64,000 nt of DNA, from positions 17,815,501 to 17,879,500 of the forward strand of contig CM062210.1 of assembly GCA_031216445.1 (NCBI GenBank). The letters are read 5' to 3'. The DNA is from Lateolabrax maculatus. Its lineage: Eukaryota; Chordata; Actinopteri; Acropomatiformes; Lateolabracidae. The position numbers and the translations under genes are program-made. Under the pieces are notes generated by a model. The model did no database searches and had not been told where the DNA came from. It saw only the letters and a list, made by a program, of their open reading frames with translations. Below are positions 1 through 10,861 of the stretch, one piece after another; positions within the stretch are counted from its first letter, which is position 1, and the number at the start of each line of letters is the position of its first letter.

Positions 1-394
1 ACTAAACGCTCAACCAGTGAAACACAACGCAAACACACAGGAAGTGTAAACTCAAAATCAAAGATACTCTAGAAGTAAAGATAGCGCACTGCAAGCTGCG
101 CCAATGATATGAAACGCTGTCCACTTCCTGTCTCCTGAGTGGGCGGGGCCTGTCCTCCCGCCTCGCTGGGAAGTGTGGTGAACGCCACGTGTACATTTTA
201 TTGAGCAAAGAAACACGGGTTTTATTCGCTTTTTACTTTGTATTTAATTTGAGCGAGACTCGTACATGAAGCGTTTGAAGTAATGCCAACAACATTATCG
301 CAGGAACTTCCTGCAGAAATAGAGGCAGACAAGTTACACTGTGTTGATCACTAATGCATCCCCAAGACCTTAAGGTACAGTGTGATAGCTACGC

Positions 395-428
395 TGCTGT
401 TGTTGTTATTTGCTGTTGCACATGTGAT
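395..428 (-). repeat. Trinucleotide tract (TTG/CTG) at the U1 3' flank
   Basis: Plus strand GCTG CTG TTG TTG TTA TTTGCTG lies directly beyond the U1 3' end, where the 3'-box that directs snRNA 3' processing is expected (about 9-19 nt downstream). Triplet number and type vary between units: two extra TTG in unit 15, one extra in units 31, 32 and 35, CTGTTG forms in units 18-23 and 25, and loss of the ATTTGC part in units 17, 18, 21, 23 and 25. No good match to the 3'-box consensus is seen. Confidence 0.6.
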
Positions 429-592
429 CAGGGGAGAGCGCGAACGCAGTCCCCCACTACCACAAATTATGCAGTCGAGATTCCCACATTTGGGGAATTC
501 GCAGAGGTCAGCTCAACCGGAGTGCAATGGCCAAGCCTCGCCCTGGGTGAACCACCTTCTTGATCATGGTATCTCCCCTGCCAGGTAAGTAT
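429..592 (-). ncRNA. U1 snRNA, unit 1 (reference copy)
   Basis: U1 snRNA base-pairs with 5' splice sites in the nuclear spliceosome. On the minus strand the RNA begins ATACTTACCTGG, the 5' splice-site pairing region, at 592 and ends CTCTCCCCTG at 429, giving 164 nt as in human U1. The stem-loop II loop ATTGCACTCC (U1A binding) is intact, and the Sm site AATTTGTGG lies before stem IV. Compared with human U1, stem III has a paired change (AATTCCC against GGGAATC) that keeps pairing. Stem II pairs CTTGGCC with GGTTGAG through several G-U wobbles. The stem I loop reads GATCAAGAAG where human has GATCACGAAG. The RNA fold therefore appears to be under selection. Confidence 0.97.
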
Positions 593-634
593 GAGTTGTA
601 CAGCTCAGAGGCAGCCCAGTCTCTCACAGACTCA

Positions 635-653
635 CCCTGCTGACTGATGGTGC
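635..653 (-). promoter_or_regulatory. U1 proximal sequence element (PSE), candidate
   Basis: Minus strand reads GCACCATCAGTCAGCAGGG starting at -61 from the U1 start. The U2 promoter has GCACCCCCCAGTGACGGGG starting at -62. The shared GCACC and CAGT blocks at the same distance are the main evidence, and vertebrate snRNA PSEs (SNAPc sites) lie near -45 to -65. It recurs 43-61 bp upstream of every U1 start in the array. Confidence 0.65.
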
Positions 654-787
654 TGATCCATATAGAAATGACCACAACCAGAGGATATAGGGGGGACGGG
701 ACTCTGCAGGGATTTAACACAGAACAAACCGTTTTGTACTAAGGCTGACAAAGATTATCAACATTTTATCTGATAAATAATGGTTAT

Positions 788-810
788 ATTTCCCATCATG
801 CGATGCTTCG
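788..810. promoter_or_regulatory. U1 distal element: ZNF143/Staf (SPH)-like site
   Basis: Plus strand reads ATTTCCCATCATGCGATGC followed by TTCG, at -196 to -218 from the U1 start. The core TTCCCATCATGC matches the SPH motif bound by ZNF143/Staf, and the distance is that of vertebrate snRNA distal sequence elements. It is repeated in all units at start +196 to +218. Unit 35 has a C-to-G change inside it (61386). No clear octamer ATTTGCAT lies beside it. Confidence 0.7.
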
Positions 811-1165
811 TTTCCATATCAAAATCTAACCAACCCACAAAAAACACTGCAATGAGTGCAATGGAACCACACAATCAAACACAGCCAGTTTGAGGATGTT
901 TTCATATTGTTCTCACACGTGGAAAGGACAGGGAACGCAGCACGCTTCCTTTTACAACCTCCGCGTCTCACTCGACAGTTGCTGGTTGGAGTCATTATAT
1001 GTCACCACTCTGCGGCCTCCTGCTCTTAAAACCAGAATTATACACATTGCCTTGAGCAGAACGCATCCTGTTGATAAACTCAGTGCGCGCAGCAAACATC
1101 TATTACCCGAGGAACAGCGCAGCGTCACTGAGAGCTAAATTGCGTTACACACATTGAGGGGTGGG

Positions 1166-1353
1166 GGGTGCACCGGTCCTGGAGGTACTGCAATACCAGG
1201 TCGATGCGTGGAGTGGACGGAGCAAGCCCCTGTTCCATCTCCCTGCTCCAAAAAGCCATTTAATATATGGTCCCCGGGTAGGGGACGTATCAGATATTAA
1301 ACTGATAAGAACAGATACTACACTTGATCTTAGCCAAAAGGCCGAGAAGCGAT
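1166..1353 (-). ncRNA. U2 snRNA, unit 1 (reference copy)
   Basis: U2 snRNA pairs with the intron branch site in the spliceosome. On the minus strand it begins ATCGCTTCTCGGCC at 1353 and ends GGTGCACCC near 1166, 188 nt. The branch-site pairing segment GTAGTA is at nt 33-38. Stem IIb is GTCCCC/GGGGAC where human has GTCCTC/GAGGAC, a compensatory pair change. The loop IV segment ATTGCAGTACC (U2B'' binding) is intact. The Sm site reads CTTTTTGG (nt 99-106) where human has ATTTTTGG. nt 97 is G, as in human; most copies here have T. The 3' end is placed by similarity and could shift by 1-3 nt within a run of C. Confidence 0.97.
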
Positions 1354-1395
1354 GCCGTCAATGCGTCCCAGGTAAACGGCTGATTCTCCGCACAG

Positions 1396-1415
1396 TCCCC
1401 GTCACTGGGGGGTGC
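1396..1415 (-). promoter_or_regulatory. U2 proximal sequence element (PSE), candidate
   Basis: Minus strand reads GCACCCCCCAGTGACGGGGA from -62 upstream of U2, matching the U1 candidate in position and in the GCACC and CAGT blocks. It is conserved in all units, and also upstream of the split U2 at 27511. Confidence 0.65.
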
Positions 1416-1570
1416 GCCGGGGAAAGATGCGTTTAAGCGACACTCAGTAAAACCGAAAAACAACTTCACTAAACGCTCAACCAGTGAAACACAACGCAAA
1501 CACACAGGAAGTGTAAACTCAAAATCAAAGATACTCTAGAAGTAAAGATAGCGCACTGCAAGCTGCGCCA

Positions 1571-1615
1571 ATGATATGAAACGCTGTCCACTTCCTGTCT
1601 CCTGAGTGGGCGGGG
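1571..1615. promoter_or_regulatory. U2 distal element region with GC box, candidate
   Basis: GGGCGGGG at 1608-1615 (-255 to -262 from U2) is a GC box of the kind found in vertebrate U2 distal elements. ATGATATGAA at 1571-1580 (-218 to -227) could be a weak POU-type site, but it is not a good octamer. Unit 28's flank has the GC box altered to GGGCAGGG. The left-edge copy of the GC box is at 141-148. Confidence 0.4.
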
Positions 1616-1895
1616 CCTGTCCTCCCGCCTCGCTGGGAAGTGTGGTGAACGCCACGTGTACATTTTATTGAGCAAAGAAACACGGGTTTTATTCGCTTTT
1701 TACTTTGTATTTAATTTGAGCGAGACTCGTACATGAAGCGTTTGAAGTAATGCCAACAACATTATCGCAGGAACTTCCTGCAGAAATAGAGGCAGACAAG
1801 TTACACTGTGTTGATCACTAATGCATCCCCAAGACCTTAAGGTACAGTGTGATAGCTACGCTGCTGTTGTTGTTATTTGCTGTTGCACATGTGAT

Positions 1896-2059
1896 CAGGG
1901 GAGAGCGCGAACGCAGTCCCCCACTACCACAAATTATGCAGTCGAGATTCCCACATTTGGGGAATTCGCAGAGGTCAGCTCAACCGGAGTGCAATGGCCA
2001 AGCCTCGCCCTGGGTGAACCACCTTCTTGATCATGGTATCTCCCCTGCCAGGTAAGTAT
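1896..2059 (-). ncRNA. U1 snRNA, unit 2
   Basis: Same length as the copy at 429-592, and I noticed no base difference inside the gene. Confidence 0.97.
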
Positions 2060-2632
2060 GAGTTGTACAGCTCAGAGGCAGCCCAGTCTCTCACAGACTC
2101 ACCCTGCTGACTGATGGTGCTGATCCATATAGAAATGACCACAACCAGAGGATATAGGGGGGACGGGACTCTGCAGGGATTTAACACAGAACAAACCGTT
2201 TTGTACTAAGGCTGACAAAGATTATCAACATTTTATCTGATAAATAATGGTTATATTTCCCATCATGCGATGCTTCGTTTCCATATCAAAATCTAACCAA
2301 CCCACAAAAAACACTGCAATGAGTGCAATGGAACCACACAATCAAACACAGCCAGTTTGAGGATGTTTTCATATTGTTCTCACACGTGGAAAGGACAGGG
2401 AACGCAGCACGCTTCCTTTTACAACCTCCGCGTCTCACTCGACAGTTGCTGGTTGGAGTCATTATATGTCACCACTCTGCGGCCTCCTGCTCTTAAAACC
2501 AGAATTATACACATTGCCTTGAGCAGAACGCATCCTGTTGATAAACTCAGTGCGCGCAGCAAACATCTATTACCCGAGGAACAGCGCAGCGTCACTGAGA
2601 GCTAAATTGCGTTACACACATTGAGGGGTGGG

Positions 2633-2820
2633 GGGTGCACCGGTCCTGGAGGTACTGCAATACCAGGTCGATGCGTGGAGTGGACGGAGCAAGCCCCTGT
2701 TCCATCTCCCTGCTCCAAAAAGCCATTTAATATATGGTCCCCGGGTAGGGGACGTATCAGATATTAAACTGATAAGAACAGATACTACACTTGATCTTAG
2801 CCAAAAGGCCGAGAAGCGAT
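2633..2820 (-). ncRNA. U2 snRNA, unit 2
   Basis: Same type as the copy at 1166-1353, with G at nt 97. Confidence 0.97.
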
Positions 2821-3362
2821 GCCGTCAATGCGTCCCAGGTAAACGGCTGATTCTCCGCACAGTCCCCGTCACTGGGGGGTGCGCCGGGGAAAGATGCGTT
2901 TAAGCGACACTCAGTAAAACCGAAAAACAACTTCACTAAACGCTCAACCAGTGAAACACAACGCAAACACACAGGAAGTGTAAACTCAAAATCAAAGATA
3001 CTCTAGAAGTAAAGATAGCGCACTGCAAGCTGCGCCAATGATATGAAACGCTGTCCACTTCCTGTCTCCTGAGTGGGCGGGGCCTGTCCTCCCGCCTCGC
3101 TGGGAAGTGTGGTGAACGCCACGTGTACATTTTATTGAGCAAAGAAACACGGGTTTTATTCGCTTTTTACTTTGTATTTAATTTGAGCGAGACTCGTACA
3201 TGAAGCGTTTGAAGTAATGCCAACAACATTATCGCAGGAACTTCCTGCAGAAATAGAGGCAGACAAGTTACACTGTGTTGATCACTAATGCATCCCCAAG
3301 ACCTTAAGGTACAGTGTGATAGCTACGCTGCTGTTGTTGTTATTTGCTGTTGCACATGTGGT

Positions 3363-3526
3363 CAGGGGAGAGCGCGAACGCAGTCCCCCACTACCACAAA
3401 TTATGCAGTCGAGATTCCCACATTTGGGGAATTCGCAGAGGTCAGCTCAACCGGAGTGCAATGGCCAAGCCTCGCCCTGGGTGAACCACCTTCTTGATCA
3501 TGGTATCTCCCCTGCCAGGTAAGTAT
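3363..3526 (-). ncRNA. U1 snRNA, unit 3
   Basis: Gene body like the copy at 429-592. A private A-to-G change lies 2 bases beyond the 3' end (3361, plus strand). Confidence 0.97.
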
Positions 3527-4099
3527 GAGTTGTACAGCTCAGAGGCAGCCCAGTCTCTCACAGACTCACCCTGCTGACTGATGGTGCTGATCCATATAGA
3601 AATGACCACAACCAGAGGATATAGGGGGGACGGGACTCTGCAGGGATTTAACACAGAACAAACCGTTTTGTACTAAGGCTGACAAAGATTATCAACATTT
3701 TATCTGATAAATAATGGTTATATTTCCCATCATGCGATGCTTCGTTTCCATATCAAAATCTAACCAACCCACAAAAAACACTGCAATGAGTGCAATGGAA
3801 CCACACAATCAAACACAGCCAGTTTGAGGATGTTTTCATATTGTTCTCACACGTGGAAAGGACAGGGAACGCAGCACGCTTCCTTTTACAACCTCCGCGT
3901 CTCACTCGACAGTTGCTGGTTGGAGTCATTATATGTCACCACTCTGCGGCCTCCTGCTCTTAAAACCAGAATTATACACATTGCCTTGAGCAGAACGCAT
4001 CCTGTTGATAAACTCAGTGCGCGCAGCAAACATCTATTACCCGAGGAACAGCGCAGCGTCACTGAGAGCTAAATTGCGTTACACACATTGAGGGGTGGG

Positions 4100-4287
4100 G
4101 GGTGCACCGGTCCTGGAGGTACTGCAATACCAGGTCGATGCGTGGAGTGGACGGAGCAAGCCCCTGTTCCATCTCCCTGCTCCAAAAAGCAATTTAATAT
4201 ATGGTCCCCGGGTAGGGGACGTATCAGATATTAAACTGATAAGAACAGATACTACACTTGATCTTAGCCAAAAGGCCGAGAAGCGAT
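4100..4287 (-). ncRNA. U2 snRNA, unit 3
   Basis: Major form of the array, with T at nt 97 (RNA reads ATTGCTTTTTGG around the Sm site). Confidence 0.97.
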
Positions 4288-4829
4288 GCCGTCAATGCGT
4301 CCCAGGTAAACGGCTGATTCTCCGCACAGTCCCCGTCACTGGGGGGTGCGCCGGGGAAAGATGCGTTTAAGCGACACTCAGTAAAACCGAAAAACAACTT
4401 CACTAAACGCTCAACCAGTGAAACACAACGCAAACACACAGGAAGTGTAAACTCAAAATCAAAGATACTCTAGAAGTAAAGATAGCGCACTGCAAGCTGC
4501 GGCAATGATATGAAACGCTGTCCACTTCCTGTCTCCTGAGTGGGCGGGGCCTGTCCTCCCGCCTCGCTGGGAAGTGTGGTGAACGCCACGTGTACATTTT
4601 ATTGAGCAAAGATACACGGGTTTTATTCGCTTTTTACTTTGTATTTAATTTGAGCGAGACTCGTACATGAAGCGTTTGAAGTAATGCCAACAACATTATC
4701 GCAGGAACTTCCTGCAGAAATAGAGGCAGACAAGTTACACTGTATTGATCACTAATGCATCCCCAAGACCTTAAGGTACAGTGTGATAGCTACGCTGCTG
4801 TTGTTGTTATTTGCTGTTGCACATGTGAT

Positions 4830-4993
4830 CAGGGGAGAGCGCGAACGCAGTCCCCCACTACCACAAATTATGCAGTCGAGATTCCCACATTTGGGGAATT
4901 CGCAGAGGTCAGCTCAACCGGAGTGCAATGGCCAAGCCTCGCCCTGGGAGAACCACCTTCTTGATCATGGTATCTCCCCTGCCAGGTAAGTAT
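4830..4993 (-). ncRNA. U1 snRNA, unit 4 (nt 45 variant)
   Basis: Differs from the reference copy at 4949 (plus T to A), changing U1 nt 45 so that the RNA reads GGTTCTCCC; human U1 reads GGTTTTCCC here. The variant is shared with units 6 and 10. Confidence 0.97.
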
Positions 4994-5566
4994 GAGTTGT
5001 ACAGCTCAGAGGCAGCCCAGTCTCTCACAGACTCACCCTGCTGACTGATGGTGCTGATCCATATAGAAATGACCACAACCAGAGGATATAGGGGGGACGG
5101 GACTCTGCAGGGATTTAACACAGAACAAACCGTTTTGTACTAAGGCTGACAAAGATTATCAACATTTTATCTGATAAATAATGGTTATATTTCCCATCAT
5201 GCGATGCTTCGTTTCCATATCAAAATCTAACCAACCCACAAAAAACACTGCAATGAGTGCAATGGAACCACACAATCAAACACAGCCAGTTTGAGGATGT
5301 TTTCATATTGTTCTCACACGTGGAAAGGACAGGGAACGCAGCACGCTTCCTTTTACAACCTCCGCGTCTCACTCGACAGTTGCTGGTTGGAGTCATTATA
5401 TGTCACCACTCTGCGGCCTCCTGCTCTTAAAACCAGAATTATACACATTGCCTTGAGCAGAACGCATCCTGTTGATAAACTCAGTGCGCGCAGCAAACAT
5501 CTATTACCCGAGGAACAGCGCAGCGTCACTGAGAGCTAAATTGCGTTACACACATTGAGGGGTGGG

Positions 5567-5754
5567 GGGTGCACCGGTCCTGGAGGTACTGCAATACCAG
5601 GTCGATGCGTGGAGTGGACGGAGCAAGCCCCTGTTCCATCTCCCTGCTCCAAAAAGCAATTTAATATATGGTCCCCGGGTAGGGGACGTATCAGATATTA
5701 AACTGATAAGAACAGATACTACACTTGATCTTAGCCAAAAGGCCGAGAAGCGAT
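5567..5754 (-). ncRNA. U2 snRNA, unit 4
   Basis: Major form, T97. The U2 promoter flank of units 4, 6 and 10 on the other side of U1 has GCGGCAATG in place of GCGCCAATG. Confidence 0.97.
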
Positions 5755-6296
5755 GCCGTCAATGCGTCCCAGGTAAACGGCTGATTCTCCGCACAGTCCC
5801 CGTCACTGGGGGGTGCGCCGGGGAAAGATGCGTTTAAGCGACACTCAGTAAAACCGAAAAACAACTTCACTAAACGCTCAACCAGTGAAACACAACGCAA
5901 ACACACAGGAAGTGTAAACTCAAAATCAAAGATACTCTAGAAGTAAAGATAGCGCACTGCAAGCTGCGCCAATGATATGAAACGCTGTCCACTTCCTGTC
6001 TCCTGAGTGGGCGGGGCCTGTCCTCCCGCCTCGCTGGGAAGTGTGGTGAACGCCACGTGTACATTTTATTGAGCAAAGAAACACGGGTTTTATTCGCTTT
6101 TTACTTTGTATTTAATTTGAGCGAGACTCGTACATGAAGCGTTTGAAGTAATGCCAACAACATTATCGCAGGAACTTCCTGCAGAAATAGAGGCAGACAA
6201 GTTACACTGTGTTGATCACTAATGCATCCCCAAGACCTTAAGGTACAGTGTGATAGCTACGCTGCTGTTGTTGTTATTTGCTGTTGCACATGTGAT

Positions 6297-6460
6297 CAGG
6301 GGAGAGCGCGAACGCAGTCCCCCACTACCACAAATTATGCAGTCGAGATTCCCACATTTGGGGAATTCGCAGAGGTCAGCTCAACCGGAGTGCAATGGCC
6401 AAGCCTCGCCCTGGGTGAACCACCTTCTTGATCATGGTATCTCCCCTGCCAGGTAAGTAT
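6297..6460 (-). ncRNA. U1 snRNA, unit 5
   Basis: Reference-type gene body with no noticed substitution. Confidence 0.97.
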
Positions 6461-7033
6461 GAGTTGTACAGCTCAGAGGCAGCCCAGTCTCTCACAGACT
6501 CACCCTGCTGACTGATGGTGCTGATCCATATAGAAATGACCACAACCAGAGGATATAGGGGGGACGGGACTCTGCAGGGATTTAACACAGAACAAACCGT
6601 TTTGTACTAAGGCTGACAAAGATTATCAACATTTTATCTGATAAATAATGGTTATATTTCCCATCATGCGATGCTTCGTTTCCATATCAAAATCTAACCA
6701 ACCCACAAAAAACACTGCAATGAGTGCAATGGAACCACACAATCAAACACAGCCAGTTTGAGGATGTTTTCATATTGTTCTCACACGTGGAAAGGACAGG
6801 GAACGCAGCACGCTTCCTTTTACAACCTCCGCGTCTCACTCGACAGTTGCTGGTTGGAGTCATTATATGTCACCACTCTGCGGCCTCCTGCTCTTAAAAC
6901 CAGAATTATACACATTGCCTTGAGCAGAACGCATCCTGTTGATAAACTCAGTGCGCGCAGCAAACATCTATTACCCGAGGAACAGCGCAGCGTCACTGAG
7001 AGCTAAATTGCGTTACACACATTGAGGGGTGGG

Positions 7034-7221
7034 GGGTGCACCGGTCCTGGAGGTACTGCAATACCAGGTCGATGCGTGGAGTGGACGGAGCAAGCCCCTG
7101 TTCCATCTCCCTGCTCCAAAAAGCAATTTAATATATGGTCCCCGGGTAGGGGACGTATCAGATATTAAACTGATAAGAACAGATACTACACTTGATCTTA
7201 GCCAAAAGGCCGAGAAGCGAT
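7034..7221 (-). ncRNA. U2 snRNA, unit 5
   Basis: Major form, T97. Confidence 0.97.
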
Positions 7222-7763
7222 GCCGTCAATGCGTCCCAGGTAAACGGCTGATTCTCCGCACAGTCCCCGTCACTGGGGGGTGCGCCGGGGAAAGATGCGT
7301 TTAAGCGACACTCAGTAAAACCGAAAAACAACTTCACTAAACGCTCAACCAGTGAAACACAACGCAAACACACAGGAAGTGTAAACTCAAAATCAAAGAT
7401 ACTCTAGAAGTAAAGATAGCGCACTGCAAGCTGCGGCAATGATATGAAACGCTGTCCACTTCCTGTCTCCTGAGTGGGCGGGGCCTGTCCTCCCGCCTCG
7501 CTGGGAAGTGTGGTGAACGCCACGTGTACATTTTATTGAGCAAAGATACACGGGTTTTATTCGCTTTTTACTTTGTATTTAATTTGAGCGAGACTCGTAC
7601 ATGAAGCGTTTGAAGTAATGCCAACAACATTATCGCAGGAACTTCCTGCAGAAATAGAGGCAGACAAGTTACACTGTATTGATCACTAATGCATCCCCAA
7701 GACCTTAAGGTACAGTGTGATAGCTACGCTGCTGTTGTTGTTATTTGCTGTTGCACATGTGAT

Positions 7764-7927
7764 CAGGGGAGAGCGCGAACGCAGTCCCCCACTACCACAA
7801 ATTATGCAGTCGAGATTCCCACATTTGGGGAATTCGCAGAGGTCAGCTCAACCGGAGTGCAATGGCCAAGCCTCGCCCTGGGAGAACCACCTTCTTGATC
7901 ATGGTATCTCCCCTGCCAGGTAAGTAT
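7764..7927 (-). ncRNA. U1 snRNA, unit 6 (nt 45 variant)
   Basis: Carries the nt 45 change (7883) seen in unit 4. It also shares that unit's flanking variants at its 3' side, which marks a two-unit duplication. Confidence 0.97.
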
Positions 7928-8500
7928 GAGTTGTACAGCTCAGAGGCAGCCCAGTCTCTCACAGACTCACCCTGCTGACTGATGGTGCTGATCCATATAG
8001 AAATGACCACAACCAGAGGATATAGGGGGGACGGGACTCTGCAGGGATTTAACACAGAACAAACCGTTTTGTACTAAGGCTGACAAAGATTATCAACATT
8101 TTATCTGATAAATAATGGTTATATTTCCCATCATGCGATGCTTCGTTTCCATATCAAAATCTAACCAACCCACAAAAAACACTGCAATGAGTGCAATGGA
8201 ACCACACAATCAAACACAGCCAGTTTGAGGATGTTTTCATATTGTTCTCACACGTGGAAAGGACAGGGAACGCAGCACGCTTCCTTTTACAACCTCCGCG
8301 TCTCACTCGACAGTTGCTGGTTGGAGTCATTATATGTCACCACTCTGCGGCCTCCTGCTCTTAAAACCAGAATTATACACATTGCCTTGAGCAGAACGCA
8401 TCCTGTTGATAAACTCAGTGCGCGCAGCAAACATCTATTACCCGAGGAACAGCGCAGCGTCACTGAGAGCTAAATTGCGTTACACACATTGAGGGGTGGG

Positions 8501-8688
8501 GGGTGCACCGGTCCTGGAGGTACTGCAATACCAGGTCGATGCGTGGAGTGGACGGAGCAAGCCCCTGTTCCATCTCCCTGCTCCAAAAAGCAATTTAATA
8601 TATGGTCCCCGGGTAGGGGACGTATCAGATATTAAACTGATAAGAACAGATACTACACTTGATCTTAGCCAAAAGGCCGAGAAGCGAT
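8501..8688 (-). ncRNA. U2 snRNA, unit 6
   Basis: Major form, T97. Confidence 0.97.
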
Positions 8689-9230
8689 GCCGTCAATGCG
8701 TCCCAGGTAAACGGCTGATTCTCCGCACAGTCCCCGTCACTGGGGGGTGCGCCGGGGAAAGATGCGTTTAAGCGACACTCAGTAAAACCGAAAAACAACT
8801 TCACTAAACGCTCAACCAGTGAAACACAACGCAAACACACAGGAAGTGTAAACTCAAAATCAAAGATACTCTAGAAGTAAAGATAGCGCACTGCAAGCTG
8901 CGCCAATGATATGAAACGCTGTCCACTTCCTGTCTCCTGAGTGGGCGGGGCCTGTCCTCCCGCCTCGCTGGGAAGTGTGGTGAACGCCACGTGTACATTT
9001 TATTGAGCAAAGAAACACGGGTTTTATTCGCTTTTTACTTTGTATTTAATTTGAGCGAGACTCGTACATGAAGCGTTTGAAGTAATGCCAACAACATTAT
9101 CGCAGGAACTTCCTGCAGAAATAGAGGCAGACAAGTTACACTGTGTTGATCACTAATGCATCCCCAAGACCTTAAGGTACAGTGTGATAGCTACGCTGCT
9201 GTTGTTGTTATTTGCTGTTGCACATGTGAT

Positions 9231-9394
9231 CAGGGGAGAGCGCGAACGCAGTCCCCCACTACCACAAATTATGCAGTCGAGATTCCCACATTTGGGGAAT
9301 TCGCAGAGGTCAGCTCAACCGGAGTGCAATGGCCAAGCCTCGCCCTGGGTGAACCACCTTCTTGATCATGGTATCTCCCCTGCCAGGTAAGTAT
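9231..9394 (-). ncRNA. U1 snRNA, unit 7
   Basis: Reference-type gene body with no noticed substitution. Confidence 0.97.
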
Positions 9395-9967
9395 GAGTTG
9401 TACAGCTCAGAGGCAGCCCAGTCTCTCACAGACTCACCCTGCTGACTGATGGTGCTGATCCATATAGAAATGACCACAACCAGAGGATATAGGGGGGACG
9501 GGACTCTGCAGGGATTTAACACAGAACAAACCGTTTTGTACTAAGGCTGACAAAGATTATCAACATTTTATCTGATAAATAATGGTTATATTTCCCATCA
9601 TGCGATGCTTCGTTTCCATATCAAAATCTAACCAACCCACAAAAAACACTGCAATGAGTGCAATGGAACCACACAATCAAACACAGCCAGTTTGAGGATG
9701 TTTTCATATTGTTCTCACACGTGGAAAGGACAGGGAACGCAGCACGCTTCCTTTTACAACCTCCGCGTCTCACTCGACAGTTGCTGGTTGGAGTCATTAT
9801 ATGTCACCACTCTGCGGCCTCCTGCTCTTAAAACCAGAATTATACACATTGCCTTGAGCAGAACGCATCCTGTTGATAAACTCAGTGCGCGCAGCAAACA
9901 TCTATTACCCGAGGAACAGCGCAGCGTCACTGAGAGCTAAATTGCGTTACACACATTGAGGGGTGGG

Positions 9968-10155
9968 GGGTGCACCGGTCCTGGAGGTACTGCAATACCA
10001 GGTCGATGCGTGGAGTGGACGGAGCAAGCCCCTGTTCCATCTCCCTGCTCCAAAAAGCCATTTAATATATGGTCCCCGGGTAGGGGACGTATCAGATATT
10101 AAACTGATAAGAACAGATACTACACTTGATCTTAGCCAAAAGGCCGAGAAGCGAT
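9968..10155 (-). ncRNA. U2 snRNA, unit 7
   Basis: G97 form, as in units 1 and 2. Confidence 0.97.
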
Positions 10156-10697
10156 GCCGTCAATGCGTCCCAGGTAAACGGCTGATTCTCCGCACAGTCC
10201 CCGTCACTGGGGGGTGCGCCGGGGAAAGATGCGTTTAAGCGACACTCAGTAAAACCGAAAAACAACTTCACTAAACGCTCAACCAGTGAAACACAACGCA
10301 AACACACAGGAAGTGTAAACTCAAAATCAAAGATACTCTAGAAGTAAAGATAGCGCACTGCAAGCTGCGCCAATGATATGAAACGCTGTCCACTTCCTGT
10401 CTCCTGAGTGGGCGGGGCCTGTCCTCCCGCCTCGCTGGGAAGTGTGGTGAACGCCACGTGTACATTTTATTGAGCAAAGAAACACGGGTTTTATTCGCTT
10501 TTTACTTTGTATTTAATTTGAGCGAGACTCGTACATGAAGCGTTTGAAGTAATGCCAACAACATTATCGCAGGAACTTCCTGCAGAAATAGAGGCAGACA
10601 AGTTACACTGTGTTGATCACTAATGCATCCCCAAGACCTTAAGGTACAGTGTGATAGCTACGCTGCTGTTGTTGTTATTTGCTGTTGCACATGTGAT

Positions 10698-10861
10698 CAG
10701 GGGAGAGCGCGAACGCAGTCCCCCACTACCACAAATTATGCAGTCGAGATTCCCACATTTGGGGAATTCGCAGAGGTCAGCTCAACCGGAGTGCAATGGC
10801 CAAGCCTCGCCCTGGGTGAACCACCTTCTTGATCATGGTATCTCCCCTGCCAGGTAAGTAT
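10698..10861 (-). ncRNA. U1 snRNA, unit 8
   Basis: Reference-type gene body with no noticed substitution. Confidence 0.97.

Larger units (their letters stand above)
593..1165 (-). other. Spacer between U1 start and U2 3' end (representative)
   Basis: Holds the U1 promoter on its left side and the U2 3' flank on its right side. No protein gene or further RNA gene is visible; I looked for U4, U5, U6 and 5S signatures. A small inverted repeat (TTATCA and TGATAA arms about 10 bases apart, near 755-780) lies about 165-185 bp upstream of U1. In units 23-26 and 28 a 12-bp segment (GCTTCCTTTTAC, at 944-955 in unit 1) is deleted. The same layout recurs in every unit. Confidence 0.8.
1354..1895 (-). 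other. Spacer between U2 start and U1 3' end (representative)
   Basis: Holds the U2 promoter on its left side and the U1 3' flank on its right side. It contains a GC box, an E-box core CACGTG shortly after it, a short inverted repeat GCAGGAACTTCCTGC, and a TTG/CTG trinucleotide tract next to the U1 3' end. No coding region is supported: the short open frames here are not conserved with indels and overlap RNA genes. Confidence 0.8.

Noticed and set aside
1130..1150. U2 3' box (minus strand GTGTAACGCAATTTAG)
   Set aside because: The position about 16 nt beyond U2 fits, but the match to the vertebrate 3'-box consensus is too weak to annotate.
354..1436. Short open frames of 60-100 codons repeated in every unit on both strands
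   Set aside because: They overlap U1, U2 or their promoters, appear only because the DNA is repeated, and change frame or vanish with the trinucleotide and 12-bp indels. None has a protein signature.
593..1895. Additional small RNA genes (U4, U5, U6, 5S rRNA, tRNA) in the spacers
   Set aside because: No U4 or U6 start sequence, U5 loop, 5S internal box or tRNA A/B box was found on either strand by reading.
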